Below are positions 1 through 8,100 of a DNA stretch of 8,656 nucleotides, in pieces; positions within the stretch are counted from its first letter, which is position 1; each line of letters starts with the position of its first letter. The notes below the pieces were generated by a model that had not been told where the DNA came from, ran no database searches, and saw only the letters and a program-made list of their open reading frames with translations. A program made the position numbers and the translations under genes. The DNA comes from Ruminococcus sp. (GTDB lineage: Bacteria; Bacillota; Clostridia; Oscillospirales; Ruminococcaceae): positions 1-8,656 of the forward strand of contig DNLQ01000052.1 in assembly GCA_003488415.1 (NCBI GenBank). Reading direction: 5' to 3'.

Positions 1-46
1 GCTGCCTTTACTTCTTGTCCGGAGTCGTCGGTAAATCTGGCTATCG

Positions 47-142
47 CACGGGTGGGTTGACTGTCAGGGTTAGTGTTGTCTGATCGCCGGTGGTTTTACT
101 GTGTGGGTTAGTGTTGTTTGGTCGCTGGCGGTTTTACTGTTG
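47..142. repeat. Degenerate tandem repeat, 38-bp period, about 2.5 copies
   Basis: Two clear copies lie at 67-101 and 105-139. They match at 31 of 35 positions with an offset of 38, and all four differences (80/118, 83/121, 88/126, 91/129) are transitions. A more worn partial copy can be aligned at about 47-63 with the same offset. The units begin GGGTTAGTGTTGT and end GGTTTTACTG. The strand is rich in G and T. The period is not a multiple of three and stop codons fall inside, so it is not a coding repeat. Function unknown. Confidence 0.75.
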
Positions 143-259
143 TTACTTTTTACTGATACACAAAACAGTAACAATAACACATCTTATATTCTTCGCCGAT
201 TATTCATTATTCACAAAAAACGGGCATTTTTTTCTGCTGTGTAGATTGCATAAAAATTA

Positions 260-288
260 TTGTGTTGTGGTGTGAATAATGTTATAAT
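260..288 (+). promoter_or_regulatory. Probable sigma-A promoter of the CotH/dockerin gene
   Basis: A perfect TATAAT lies at 283-288, preceded by TGT (280-282), which forms an extended -10 element. Seventeen bases upstream is TTGTGT (260-265), which keeps the TTG of the -35 consensus. Transcription would start near 295 and give a leader of about 100 nt before the ATG at 398. The surrounding AT-rich sequence fits a promoter. This is prediction from sequence only. Confidence 0.7.
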
Positions 289-302
289 CAAAGTGTGATA
301 CC

Positions 303-343
303 GGATACGGAACAAATAGAAAACACTCCGCTTTCCGGCATCC
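303..343 (+). promoter_or_regulatory. Possible 5' leader hairpin
   Basis: Just downstream of the predicted transcription start, GGAT (303-306) and CGGAA (308-312) can pair with ATCC (340-343) and TTCCG (333-337). This gives a nine-pair stem with a small internal bulge and a loop of about 20 nt. It has no U-tract and does not cover the ribosome binding site. It may stabilise the mRNA or be chance; I do not recognise a known riboswitch. Confidence 0.3.
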
Positions 344-397
344 TGCGGCAGCGTCCATGCACTGAGACTGCTGTCAGAAAACTAAGAGGGGTTTATT

Positions 398-3019
398 ATG
401 AAGAATGTAAGAAGAATGATCGCTGCTGTGACGGCAGCGGCGATGACTGCTCCCATGTGTGCGGCGGTACAAGCTGATGCCGCCTCCGGAGTTGTCATCA
501 ACGAGGTATGCACACAAAACAAATCCGGCTTCACCGACAGCACAGGTGCAGCTCCGGACTGGATCGAGCTTTACAATCCCGGAAGTGTGCCCGTGGAGCT
601 TGCCGGGTACGGTCTTTCCGATACTCCCGGACAGCCTGCCTTTACCTTCCCGGAGGGAGCTTCCATAGGTGCAGGTGAATACCTTATCGTGATCGCAGAC
701 AAGGGGGAGTCGTCCGGAAGTGAGTACCGGACAGGCTTCGGACTCAGCAAGTCCGGCGATACTCTTGTTTTCACCGATCCTTCCGGCAATGCCGAGGATA
801 CCGTTCAGATACCGGCACTTTCCGAGGATGTCTCCTACGGACGCTCTCCCGACGGCAGCTTTACTGTCATGACGCCGTCCCCGGGAACTGTCAATGATCG
901 GGCAGCGTCTGTACCGGTACTGTCCCTTGCTCCGGGATTCTATCCGGCACAGGACGGACTGTCCCTGACCATAGACTGCACAGATACGGTATACTACACC
1001 CTTGACAGCTCCGATCCCGTAACCTCACCCACTGCTATGGTGTACTCAGGGGCTATACCCATGTACGACCGCAGCCAGGAGGAAAATGTGTACAGCAAAT
1101 ACCAGCACGAGGACAACAGTCCCTATTCTATCACTCTGCTCACACGTTTTACAGCCAGCAATGCAAAGTTTGACAAGGCAACAGTGGTACGTGCAGCGGC
1201 AAAGTCTGCTGACGGCAGTTTCAGTCCCGTGGTCACTGCCACCTACTTCATCATGCCCCAGGACAAGCTGGACTACTACTCAGAGATACCCGTTGTGTCT
1301 CTTGTGACCGATCCTTCAAACCTTTTCGACAAGGATAAGGGTATATACGTCTGCGGACAGCAGTACCTTGACTGGAAGAGCAGTCCGGAATATAATCCGC
1401 AGAAAAGCGAATGGGATACAGACAATGCTGCCAATTTCTTCTCAAAGGGCAAGGAGTGGGAGCGTGAAGCGAATGTCACTGTTTTCCGCAGCGGAGAACA
1501 GGACATCTCACAGGATATGGGCATCCGAATAAAGGGAGCGTCCACACGCAACGCTCAGGCAAAGAGCTTCAATGTGTATGCACGAAGCTCCTACGGCGAC
1601 TCCAAGCTCAATTACGACCTTATCGAGGGAAATACCGCAGCCGATGACGGCAAGGAGATAAAGAAGTACGATTCGTTCAGCCTTCGTTCAGTGACCTGGG
1701 TGGACAGGATGCGTGAAGCGGTCATACGTCCTGCGCTGAAAGATATCCCGGCACTTGCAGGCTACGACAGCAACAGATGTATGCTGTTCCTTGACGGAGA
1801 GCTGTGGGGAATGTACGATATTATAGAAAAGTCCTCCGACTATTACATACAGTCGAATTACGGCATACCGGCTGAGAATGTGGCTATGGTCAAGAACGGC
1901 GAGCTGGAGGAGGGCGTTGACTCCGACCTTGAGGAGCTGAAGGCTCTCAGCAAGTTCTGTGAGAAGAATGATATGTCGGTGCAGTCCAATTATGACTATG
2001 TGGCTTCAAAGGTGGATATCGAAAGTCTTATAGACTGCTATGCCGCCGGACTCTATCTCGGTACCTGGGACTGGCCCAACCATAACTACCTTATGTGGCG
2101 CAATAACGGCAGTGTGATCGGAGGAAATCCCTACAGCGACGGTAAATGGCGCTGCGGAGCATTCGACTTTGACTATGCAGCCGGTCTTACCTACGCCAGC
2201 TACGGTGGAGTTGAGGGATATGCACATGACAGCTTCCGGAAGTTCGACTCCGCAAAGAACGATTTCCCCTCAGCTATCTTTACTGCCATGCTGGAGAACA
2301 GCACCTTCCGCCAGCGTTTTGCAGATACCTTCTGCTCCTTCGCTTACTCCGTATTTGATGCACAGAAGATGAAGTCCATAATAGAGGATCAGGAAAACAG
2401 GTACATGAAGTATATGACCATGTGCGGCTGGAGATGGAACAACGGAACTCCCGGCAGCGGATTCGACAAGTTCGTAAACGACCAGGGTGTCTACTACAGC
2501 AAGGAGCTTGCAAAGCTGACCACCTTCTTTGAGAAGCGTGCAGACTACGCAATAGAGGATATGCGAAGCTATCTCGGAATACATGACAACAATGCAACTG
2601 TCACTGTCACAAAACAGGGAATGGGTACTGTTACCGCCGGCACTGAGGAGGCGGTCTTTGCAGATACTGTATGGACAGGTTCATTCCCCACGGGGACTAC
2701 AGTTACCCTTACAGCAAAGGCTGCTCCCGGATACCGTTTTGAGGGCTGGAGCGGAGCTGTGACTTCCGCTGAGGAGACCGTCACCGTCACAGCAGACAAG
2801 GCTGCATCCCTGGTATGCAGGTTTACAAAGGCAGAGGCTGTGCAAGGAGACATCAACCTTGACGGCGCTGTGAACTCCGGCGACCTTGTGCTCCTGAGCC
2901 GGTACCTGCTGGGAGCCTCCGGATTCAGCGCTGAACAGTGGGCTGCTGCCGACCTGAGCGGCGACAAGAGAGCAGATACCTTCGATCTTGTCTTGCTCCG
3001 CACCATACTTATTGGCTGA
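398..3019 (+). CDS. Secreted CotH-kinase-family protein with lamin-tail, chitobiase-like, InlB-repeat and C-terminal type I dockerin domains
   Basis: This is an 873-residue exported modular protein. The ATG follows AGAGGGG (385-391) at 6-nt spacing. Residues 1-28 form a Sec signal peptide (KNVRR, then an Ala/Met-rich core). Residues 31-160 resemble a lamin-tail domain (VVINEV, DWIELYNPG). Residues 172-290 resemble the chitobiase/hexosaminidase C-terminal domain (YYTLDSSDP). Residues 295-727 are the CotH domain: DGELWGMYDIIEK around W470/E477, TWDWPNHN at 556-563 and the DFD metal-type motif at D590/D592. B. subtilis CotH phosphorylates spore-coat proteins; these residues suggest this copy could be an active kinase. 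Residues 731-812 are an InlB-B-like repeat (GYRFEGWSG). Residues 817-873 are a dockerin with calcium loops D818-N820-D822-D829 and D852-S854-D856-D863. The dockerin implies attachment to a scaffoldin cohesin, and thus a place in a cellulosome-like complex. The natural substrate is unknown. The gene is monocistronic with its own promoter and terminator. Confidence 0.95.
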   Translation: MKNVRRMIAAVTAAAMTAPMCAAVQADAASGVVINEVCTQNKSGFTDSTGAAPDWIELYNPGSVPVELAGYGLSDTPGQPAFTFPEGASIGAGEYLIVIADKGESSGSEYRTGFGLSKSGDTLVFTDPSGNAEDTVQIPALSEDVSYGRSPDGSFTVMTPSPGTVNDRAASVPVLSLAPGFYPAQDGLSLTIDCTDTVYYTLDSSDPVTSPTAMVYSGAIPMYDRSQEENVYSKYQHEDNSPYSITLLTRFTASNAKFDKATVVRAAAKSADGSFSPVVTATYFIMPQDKLDYYSEIPVVSLVTDPSNLFDKDKGIYVCGQQYLDWKSSPEYNPQKSEWDTDNAANFFSKGKEWEREANVTVFRSGEQDISQDMGIRIKGASTRNAQAKSFNVYARSSYGDSKLNYDLIEGNTAADDGKEIKKYDSFSLRSVTWVDRMREAVIRPALKDIPALAGYDSNRCMLFLDGELWGMYDIIEKSSDYYIQSNYGIPAENVAMVKNGELEEGVDSDLEELKALSKFCEKNDMSVQSNYDYVASKVDIESLIDCYAAGLYLGTWDWPNHNYLMWRNNGSVIGGNPYSDGKWRCGAFDFDYAAGLTYASYGGVEGYAHDSFRKFDSAKNDFPSAIFTAMLENSTFRQRFADTFCSFAYSVFDAQKMKSIIEDQENRYMKYMTMCGWRWNNGTPGSGFDKFVNDQGVYYSKELAKLTTFFEKRADYAIEDMRSYLGIHDNNATVTVTKQGMGTVTAGTEEAVFADTVWTGSFPTGTTVTLTAKAAPGYRFEGWSGAVTSAEETVTVTADKAASLVCRFTKAEAVQGDINLDGAVNSGDLVLLSRYLLGASGFSAEQWAAADLSGDKRADTFDLVLLRTILIG

Positions 3020-3033
3020 GCAATATATAACAC

Positions 3034-3066
3034 AATATCCCCTGACCGGAACAGTCAGGGGATATT
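3034..3066 (+). terminator. Rho-independent terminator, probably bidirectional
   Basis: A perfect 13-bp inverted repeat (3034-3046 and 3054-3066, core ATCCCCTGAC/GTCAGGGGAT) encloses the 7-nt loop CGGAACA. It begins 14 bases after the stop codon of the CotH/dockerin gene. The right arm runs into TTTTC, a short U-tract for plus-strand transcripts. The minus strand also ends in a T-rich but interrupted tail (ATTGTGTT). The hairpin may therefore also stop the convergent operon, less efficiently. Confidence 0.85.
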
Positions 3067-3072
3067 TTCATT

Positions 3073-3128
3073 GCCGCAGACACGGGCGGATGCACACAGT
3101 CCGTGTATACGGCGCACAGCGCTGCGGC
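3073..3128 (-). other. Interrupted inverted repeat at the 3' end of the RyR-domain gene
   Basis: GCCGCAG (3073-3079) pairs with CTGCGGC (3122-3128), and the adjacent ACACGG (3080-3085) pairs with CCGTGT (3101-3106). One arm is a continuous 13 bases; the other is split by 15 bases. It overlaps the stop codon of the minus-strand gene and has no U-tract, so it is not a typical terminator. It could be a 3'-end RNA structure that protects the transcript. Confidence 0.3.
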
Positions 3129-5086
3129 TATGCTTTATTCATCTTCTTATACCTTGCCATAAGAGACATAAGGTCGTATTTACACATTTCCGGTCTGGTC
3201 TCCATGAGCTTTTCCTGAGTTACCAGACAGGGATTGCGGCGGAACCTGTCGCTTCTCTCTCCGGCTCTCCAGCCGATAGATGCCATATAGCAGCACCAGC
3301 GCCGGTGCTCCAGGGATGCGAGTCCGTATGCGAAGGCGTCCTTCTTCATGGCTTCGAGGAGTTCATTTTCCGTACCCTTCATGCGCCATGCAGAGCCGGT
3401 ATACTCCATAAGACTGCCCTCTTTGCCGATAAGCTCCTTCAGCTTATCGGCAAGCTCTGCACCGTTCTCGGCAGCGAGCTTCGGGAGTATGTCGTTCTTT
3501 ACCTCGTCGTGGTATGCGGCAGCCTTGCTTGATGAACGGCGGAAGAGTTTCAGCCTGTTCCATTCACGCTCCGGATCTTCATCGGAGTTATCCGCAGCTC
3601 CCGCCTCGTCAGCAGTAAGGAGGGCGATATTGTTGTAGAAGTGATTGTAGTCCTTTGCGGAGCGGTCAATGGTACTGTCTATTATCATATCCAGAGTTAT
3701 CACAATGCTTCTGTCGTCGATCAGTCTTACATCTGCAAGGGAGCTGTTGTCTGAGGAGATATATTTTGCAAGTCTTCTGTCGGTATCCATCCGCATGAGT
3801 ATCGGCGGTCTCTGCTCCTTCTCCCCGAACATCTCCTCAAGCTGCATTGCACAGTTCACTGCAAGGTCGATATTCTCCAGGGCGATAACGGCATAGGAAT
3901 AGGGTACTTCCGCATTTCTCCTGCGTATGGCATCATAGAAGCCGGCATGGGAGATATTCAGCTCACTGAAATGTATCTCCAGCAGACCGTCTGCCGCTTC
4001 GCTCCTGAGTACGGCACAGTCGTCGGTGATATCGAAGGTATCGGAGCTGAACTGGTTGAGGAATACCGCCTTCTTATCACGTATCTTGCAGTCGAACACG
4101 TCTATGATGATGCGGTTCTGCTCATGCACCACTCCCAGGTTCATTGCCTGCAGAACAGCCTGCTGACCGAGCTGACCGAATCCGGCAACAAGGAGATGTA
4201 CAGTCCAGTCTTTCAGAGGAGTGCCGGTGTCCTTGTATACGGAGTGGAGGGGATGATCGGAATACATCTTGTGTATCTGCATCTCAGGCAGTCCCACAAG
4301 TTCAAGGTCGAAGAAGGCGTCAGAGCCGTCCGTGCTGTTGTAGTACCCGGCTATCAGTCTGCCTATGCCCTCCTCCTCACAGCGGCAGGAGACCTTTGCA
4401 CCCTCCGCCAGCTTTATCCTGTCCGGGGAGTCCTCTTCATTCAGCCGGAAGAGCTGGAGAAGGGAGAAATTGCGTATTGAGGAATCCTCAAAGAGGATGA
4501 TATTTGCAGCGGAGGTGATGTGTGTCTTTGCAAGCAGAGCCGGCAGCTCCGACTCACCTGCTTTGAGAACGTCCGCACAGTGTACCTCATATCCTGCCTT
4601 GTTGAGACGGTACAGCTCCTCCTGTCCGGGCTGCTCCGCCGTTACGATATGTACGCAGGTCTTTTTCGGATCGGAGACATCGTTCCTGAGCATGGAGCGC
4701 ACGTCGCTGTTCATGCCGAACACCACGATATGCCGGCAGTTCTTGTCACGGCGGAAGAATATGATGAAGCGGAGTATCCGTTCAAGGAATTTATATATGA
4801 AAGAAAGTGTGCAGTAGGGAGCAGTGAATACCGCAATGCAGTAGGCGTATCCCACAGCCTTGTTCAGCACTGAGGGATCGTCCTTGATGAAAGCGACAGT
4901 ATCCTTTATGGTAACTGCTGACTTGAAGCCGAATGCGTTGATGCTGTTCTGGAGCACCAGCAGGAGCTTGAAGAAGGGCTCGTAGTTCTTGTAGTAGATA
5001 ACGCCCTGCACTGTAGCGATGATGAAGGAGAGGACGGCAAGAATGAAGATCAGTCTTGTCGTTCTTTTGCGGCTGTTGTTTTTCAT
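3128..5086 (-). CDS. Two-helix membrane protein with tandem Rossmann (TrkA-N/RCK-like) domains and C-terminal RyR domain
   Basis: This 652-residue protein starts at the ATG complementary to 5084-5086, after AAAGGA at 6-nt spacing. Hydrophobic segments at about 11-32 and 79-98 flank a loop of roughly 45 residues. A basic N-terminus and FRRDK after the second helix put both ends in the cytosol. The first Rossmann fold starts at 118 (HIVVFGMNSD) with a degenerate glycine motif. The second has a canonical GxGxxG, GFGQLG at 302-307, with acidic residues D329 and D332 after the next strand, as in NAD(H)-binding TrkA-N/RCK folds. Residues 509-560 (WNRLKLFRR, then KLAAENG) match the linker typical of bacterial RyR proteins. 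Residues 580-650 are the RyR domain: LEHRRW (592-597), GW (605-606), NPCLV (618-622), YDLMSL (637-642). Two helices plus RCK-like folds recall ion channels, but I see no potassium selectivity filter. It lies 14 bp after the TIR gene and has no promoter of its own, so the two are probably co-transcribed. A nucleotide-sensing membrane effector is my inference. Confidence 0.9.
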   Translation of the reverse strand: MKNNSRKRTTRLIFILAVLSFIIATVQGVIYYKNYEPFFKLLLVLQNSINAFGFKSAVTIKDTVAFIKDDPSVLNKAVGYAYCIAVFTAPYCTLSFIYKFLERILRFIIFFRRDKNCRHIVVFGMNSDVRSMLRNDVSDPKKTCVHIVTAEQPGQEELYRLNKAGYEVHCADVLKAGESELPALLAKTHITSAANIILFEDSSIRNFSLLQLFRLNEEDSPDRIKLAEGAKVSCRCEEEGIGRLIAGYYNSTDGSDAFFDLELVGLPEMQIHKMYSDHPLHSVYKDTGTPLKDWTVHLLVAGFGQLGQQAVLQAMNLGVVHEQNRIIIDVFDCKIRDKKAVFLNQFSSDTFDITDDCAVLRSEAADGLLEIHFSELNISHAGFYDAIRRRNAEVPYSYAVIALENIDLAVNCAMQLEEMFGEKEQRPPILMRMDTDRRLAKYISSDNSSLADVRLIDDRSIVITLDMIIDSTIDRSAKDYNHFYNNIALLTADEAGAADNSDEDPEREWNRLKLFRRSSSKAAAYHDEVKNDILPKLAAENGAELADKLKELIGKEGSLMEYTGSAWRMKGTENELLEAMKKDAFAYGLASLEHRRWCCYMASIGWRAGERSDRFRRNPCLVTQEKLMETRPEMCKYDLMSLMARYKKMNKA

Positions 5087-5092
5087 ATCCTG

Positions 5093-5098
5093 TCCTTT
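5093..5098 (-). promoter_or_regulatory. Ribosome binding site of the RyR-domain gene in the operon gap
   Basis: AAAGGA, read on the minus strand, ends six bases before the ATG at 5086 and begins two bases after the TAA (5101-5103) of the TIR gene. Ribosomes ending the TIR gene would cover this site, which suggests translational coupling and fixed co-production of the two proteins. Confidence 0.75.
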
Positions 5099-5100
5099 CG

Positions 5101-8100
5101 TTATTCTCCGACGCCGGTAAGGTACTCCTTAGCTGCCGTAAGGAGCTGACCGGTGGTGTATACCGGGAAGAAGCCTGCCTTGCTTCGCATATCATCGCTG
5201 ATGAATACGATACCGGCATCAGCCGGAGCTGCTGAGAAGCCGTCTATCCTGTAACGGACTGTGAATCTTTCCGTATCAAGGAGCCATGCCTGATCCCTGT
5301 CCCATACCACGTAGATGTGTGACTCACCGGCGGACGGCATTACCTCAAGGCGGGCGGCATTGGTGCTGTCGTAGCTGCGTATGCTGTTGTCGTCGCTGCT
5401 GCTGAGATCGAGCCGGCAGCTCCTTCCGGTGAGTCCCTCTGCGTTCAGCTCGTAGATGCAGGAATCACGGCAGAGAGCTGCAAAGGTGGTGTCGGTCACG
5501 GGAGCGACTGATACAGGCTCCTGACCTGTGCCTACCAGAGAAACGGATGCCGTGCGCTTGCCGGTGGCTGTGTCAAAGAGAGAGACAGTGCGGTCGCTGA
5601 AGAACACCCCGACGGTATCGCTGTTCTGCCAGAAAATATGTCTTACCTCCAGTCCCTCATCGGAAGAAAGGTCGCAGTCGAGAAGGGTGGTCTGACCTGA
5701 GCCGAAGGAGTATACCTCCATACTGAGCGAGCCGTCCTGAGCCTTTGCAAGAACGGCAGCTCTGTCTCCGGATACGGCATACTTTCCGCCGGAGATCTCC
5801 TTTTCGGGGCTGAGGGAGCCTTCCTCCGCCTCACCCCACATCCTGCATCTTCCGTCGGCAGAGATGTATGCCAAGCTGCGGTCGGCAGCGGTGAGGAAGA
5901 ATACTCCTTCACCGGCGGACAGGAGCTTTAACTTGCTCTTTGTGGCAGAGGGAGCGCCTTCTGCCTCCCTGACACTGCCGTCTGATGTATTGATGCAGAA
6001 GGTCTTGTCCTCGCTGCTTATGATGCCGTTTTCATCCCTTCCGACGGCGTTCACCACAAGGGTATCACCGGCGAAGGCGGCACCTTTTATACTGTATCCT
6101 TCAAGCTCCTTTACCTCGCTGAGCTGTCCGTCAGCGGTGCGGTACAGGAAGAGGTGCGGTACTACGACAGTAGAGCTGTCATACTTTCCCTCCGGGTAGA
6201 AGTCGGATGTCACGGCAGCTATCGAGCCGTCTGCGGACACAGCAGGAACGCCCGGTGAGTACATATACTCTCCCGTGTCAATGCCCGTGAACATCTGATT
6301 ATCCTCGGTGTACTGTATGTATGCGGTGTTGGAGTAGTCTCCGGCAGTCACGTATTTTCCCCGGCTGTAGCTGCAAAGGGATACAGCGGTATCAATGGTC
6401 TGTACTCTGAAAGCAGCATTGTCTGAGGGATCTCCGGTGGTAAAGTGACCGAGGCTGACTGTGTACTCCTCGCCGTCGTCGCCTGTGAACATCACAAGTC
6501 CGGTGCGGCTGTAGGAGATGTCAGCAATGGAGCAGTCAAGAGTGAGAGTTCTCAGCTCTTCTCCGGTCTCGCAGTCTATAAAGGAGACAGTGCGGTCAGT
6601 CTTTACTGTAATGACATCATGCGCATATCCGGTATCGGCAGCCGGCATGAAGAATACACCGCCATTGTTCTGATAGTTTACCGGGAGAGTCAGGCTCCAT
6701 TTCTGCTTCTTCAGTTCACTGTCATAGCGGACGAGGGTTGCGGAAGTATTGAATGCGAGAATATCTCCGGTTATAATAAGCGGATCGCCGCCGGGGAAGT
6801 TCATGTACACATTGCGTATCGTACCTGTCGGCGGCACCGGCAGAGAAGCTGAATCAGCCGGAGCGGGAGCATGGTCCCTGATCTCAAAGGACTGCACCTC
6901 TTCCTTCTCACTGTTGTAGATATACAGCCTGTTGTCCCTGACGTCAAGTATGGTGATATCCATAGCCAGAGTGAAGCTGCTGTCGATAATATCAGTGATA
7001 TTTGCGGTATCGGCAGAAGCGCCGGTCTCACGGTCGATAAGCTCCATGAAGGTATTGTCGCCGGGTATCTCCGTGCCTCCCGGCATTACTTTCTTATCCC
7101 TGTAAAGACGGATAATGTATTTCTCCGACTCAATAATATCGAGACAGTTTCCTGCATCTGCCGGGAGCGGTGCAGTCCATTTCACATCACCTGTCGCACC
7201 GTCAAGTCTCCAAAGGGTGCTGTCGGAGTTGCTGAGGAAGACATCTCCGCCTGTGCCGGGCTCTTCATCGTCTACGGAGTGGGCGTAGCAGGTGTAGACC
7301 TTGTTGAACACGGAGCTGTTCTCGTAGGAAATACTTCCGGGAGAGCTTGTGTTCTCAAAGTAGGTGCCTGTTTTGTCGGGACTCACATCGAGGATGGCAG
7401 TCAGCTTATTTGCACTTCCGCTTGTCTGCGAAGCAAACTCGCTGTCTGCACCGGTGATCTTCCTGATAAGGCTGCCGGTCTCCGCATCCCAGAAGTACAC
7501 ACCGGCAGCATCCTGGGAAACGATAGTCTTTCCGCCGCCCATAAAGGAGAGCTGTTCGACGGAGCTGTCATGCTTCAGGGAAATACGAGGAACGAGCTGC
7601 TGATGGCGGAACATACCAAGCTCACGGGAGAGAGCGTACTCAGCCTCCGGGAGTACGGGCTTTTCCTCGCCCTCAGACGGAAGAGCCTCCACAGCCTTCT
7701 TTATAGCCGGTATAAGGCTGCTGCTGCTGAAAAGGTTCTCGGACTCCACGGCAAGATGTCCGGCATTCTCCACAAGGAGATCGTTGTTCTTCTTTTCAAT
7801 CTGCTGGTTCTGCTCGATGATCCGGGTATTCTGTTCCGTGATCTGGTCGTTCTGCTCCTGTATCATCACGTTCTTGCGGTTGATAGTGACAGCGGATACT
7901 GCACTGATAACGGTTATCAGTGAGAGTATACCGGACACAGCTCCGAAGATCCTTCTTCTTCGTGCAGCCTCACGGCGCTTCTCACGCTGGAAGAGATCGT
8001 TGAAGTCGCAGCCGAGAAGAGGTGCGGCAATGCGGAGGTACTCGGTATTGAGCTTCTTCATGGACTCCTTGAGGCTGTCCGCAGTTATATTTGCCGCAAG

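Larger units (their letters stand above)
1..397. other. Intergenic region upstream of the CotH/dockerin gene
   Basis: I see no convincing gene here. The left part (about 47-142) is a G/T-rich tandem repeat, described separately. From about 140 to 300 the sequence turns AT-rich and carries a promoter, followed by an approximately 100-nt leader with a hairpin. A short open frame from 90 to 275 runs through the repeat and the promoter region, has no ribosome binding site and shows no domain, so I do not call it. Positions 1-60 read open to a TGA at 58-60 and could be the last codons of a gene lying to the left, but 19 codons are too few to judge. Confidence 0.6.

Noticed and set aside
67..139. 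Tandem repeat as a CRISPR array
   Set aside because: The copies are spaced by only three bases, so there is no room for spacers, and no cas gene is present.
138..176. Inverted repeat TTGTTACT/AGTAACAA (140-147 and 167-174) as a terminator of a gene to the left
   Set aside because: The stem is short and AT-rich with a 19-nt loop and no following U-tract; it could easily be chance.
2569..3033. A 154-codon minus-strand open frame opposite the dockerin region
   Set aside because: It would run through the terminator hairpin, and its composition only mirrors the dockerin and InlB-repeat codons.
3947..4480. A 177-codon plus-strand open frame opposite the RyR-domain gene
   Set aside because: It lies fully within the coding frame of the Rossmann region and shows no family motif.
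3128..5086. Calling the RyR-domain protein a TrkA subunit or potassium channel
   Set aside because: Its own membrane helices and RyR domain differ from soluble TrkA, and no potassium selectivity filter is visible, so only a fold-level similarity is justified.
398..5086. Functional link between the CotH/dockerin gene and the TIR/RyR operon
   Set aside because: They are convergent, have separate promoters and a terminator between them, and share no domain; proximity alone is not evidence.
6871..7923. A 350-codon open frame on the plus strand opposite the TIR gene
   Set aside because: It is a shadow of the long minus-strand gene caused by codon bias. It has no ribosome binding site or recognisable domain, and the minus frame carries clear TIR, coiled-coil and propeller motifs.
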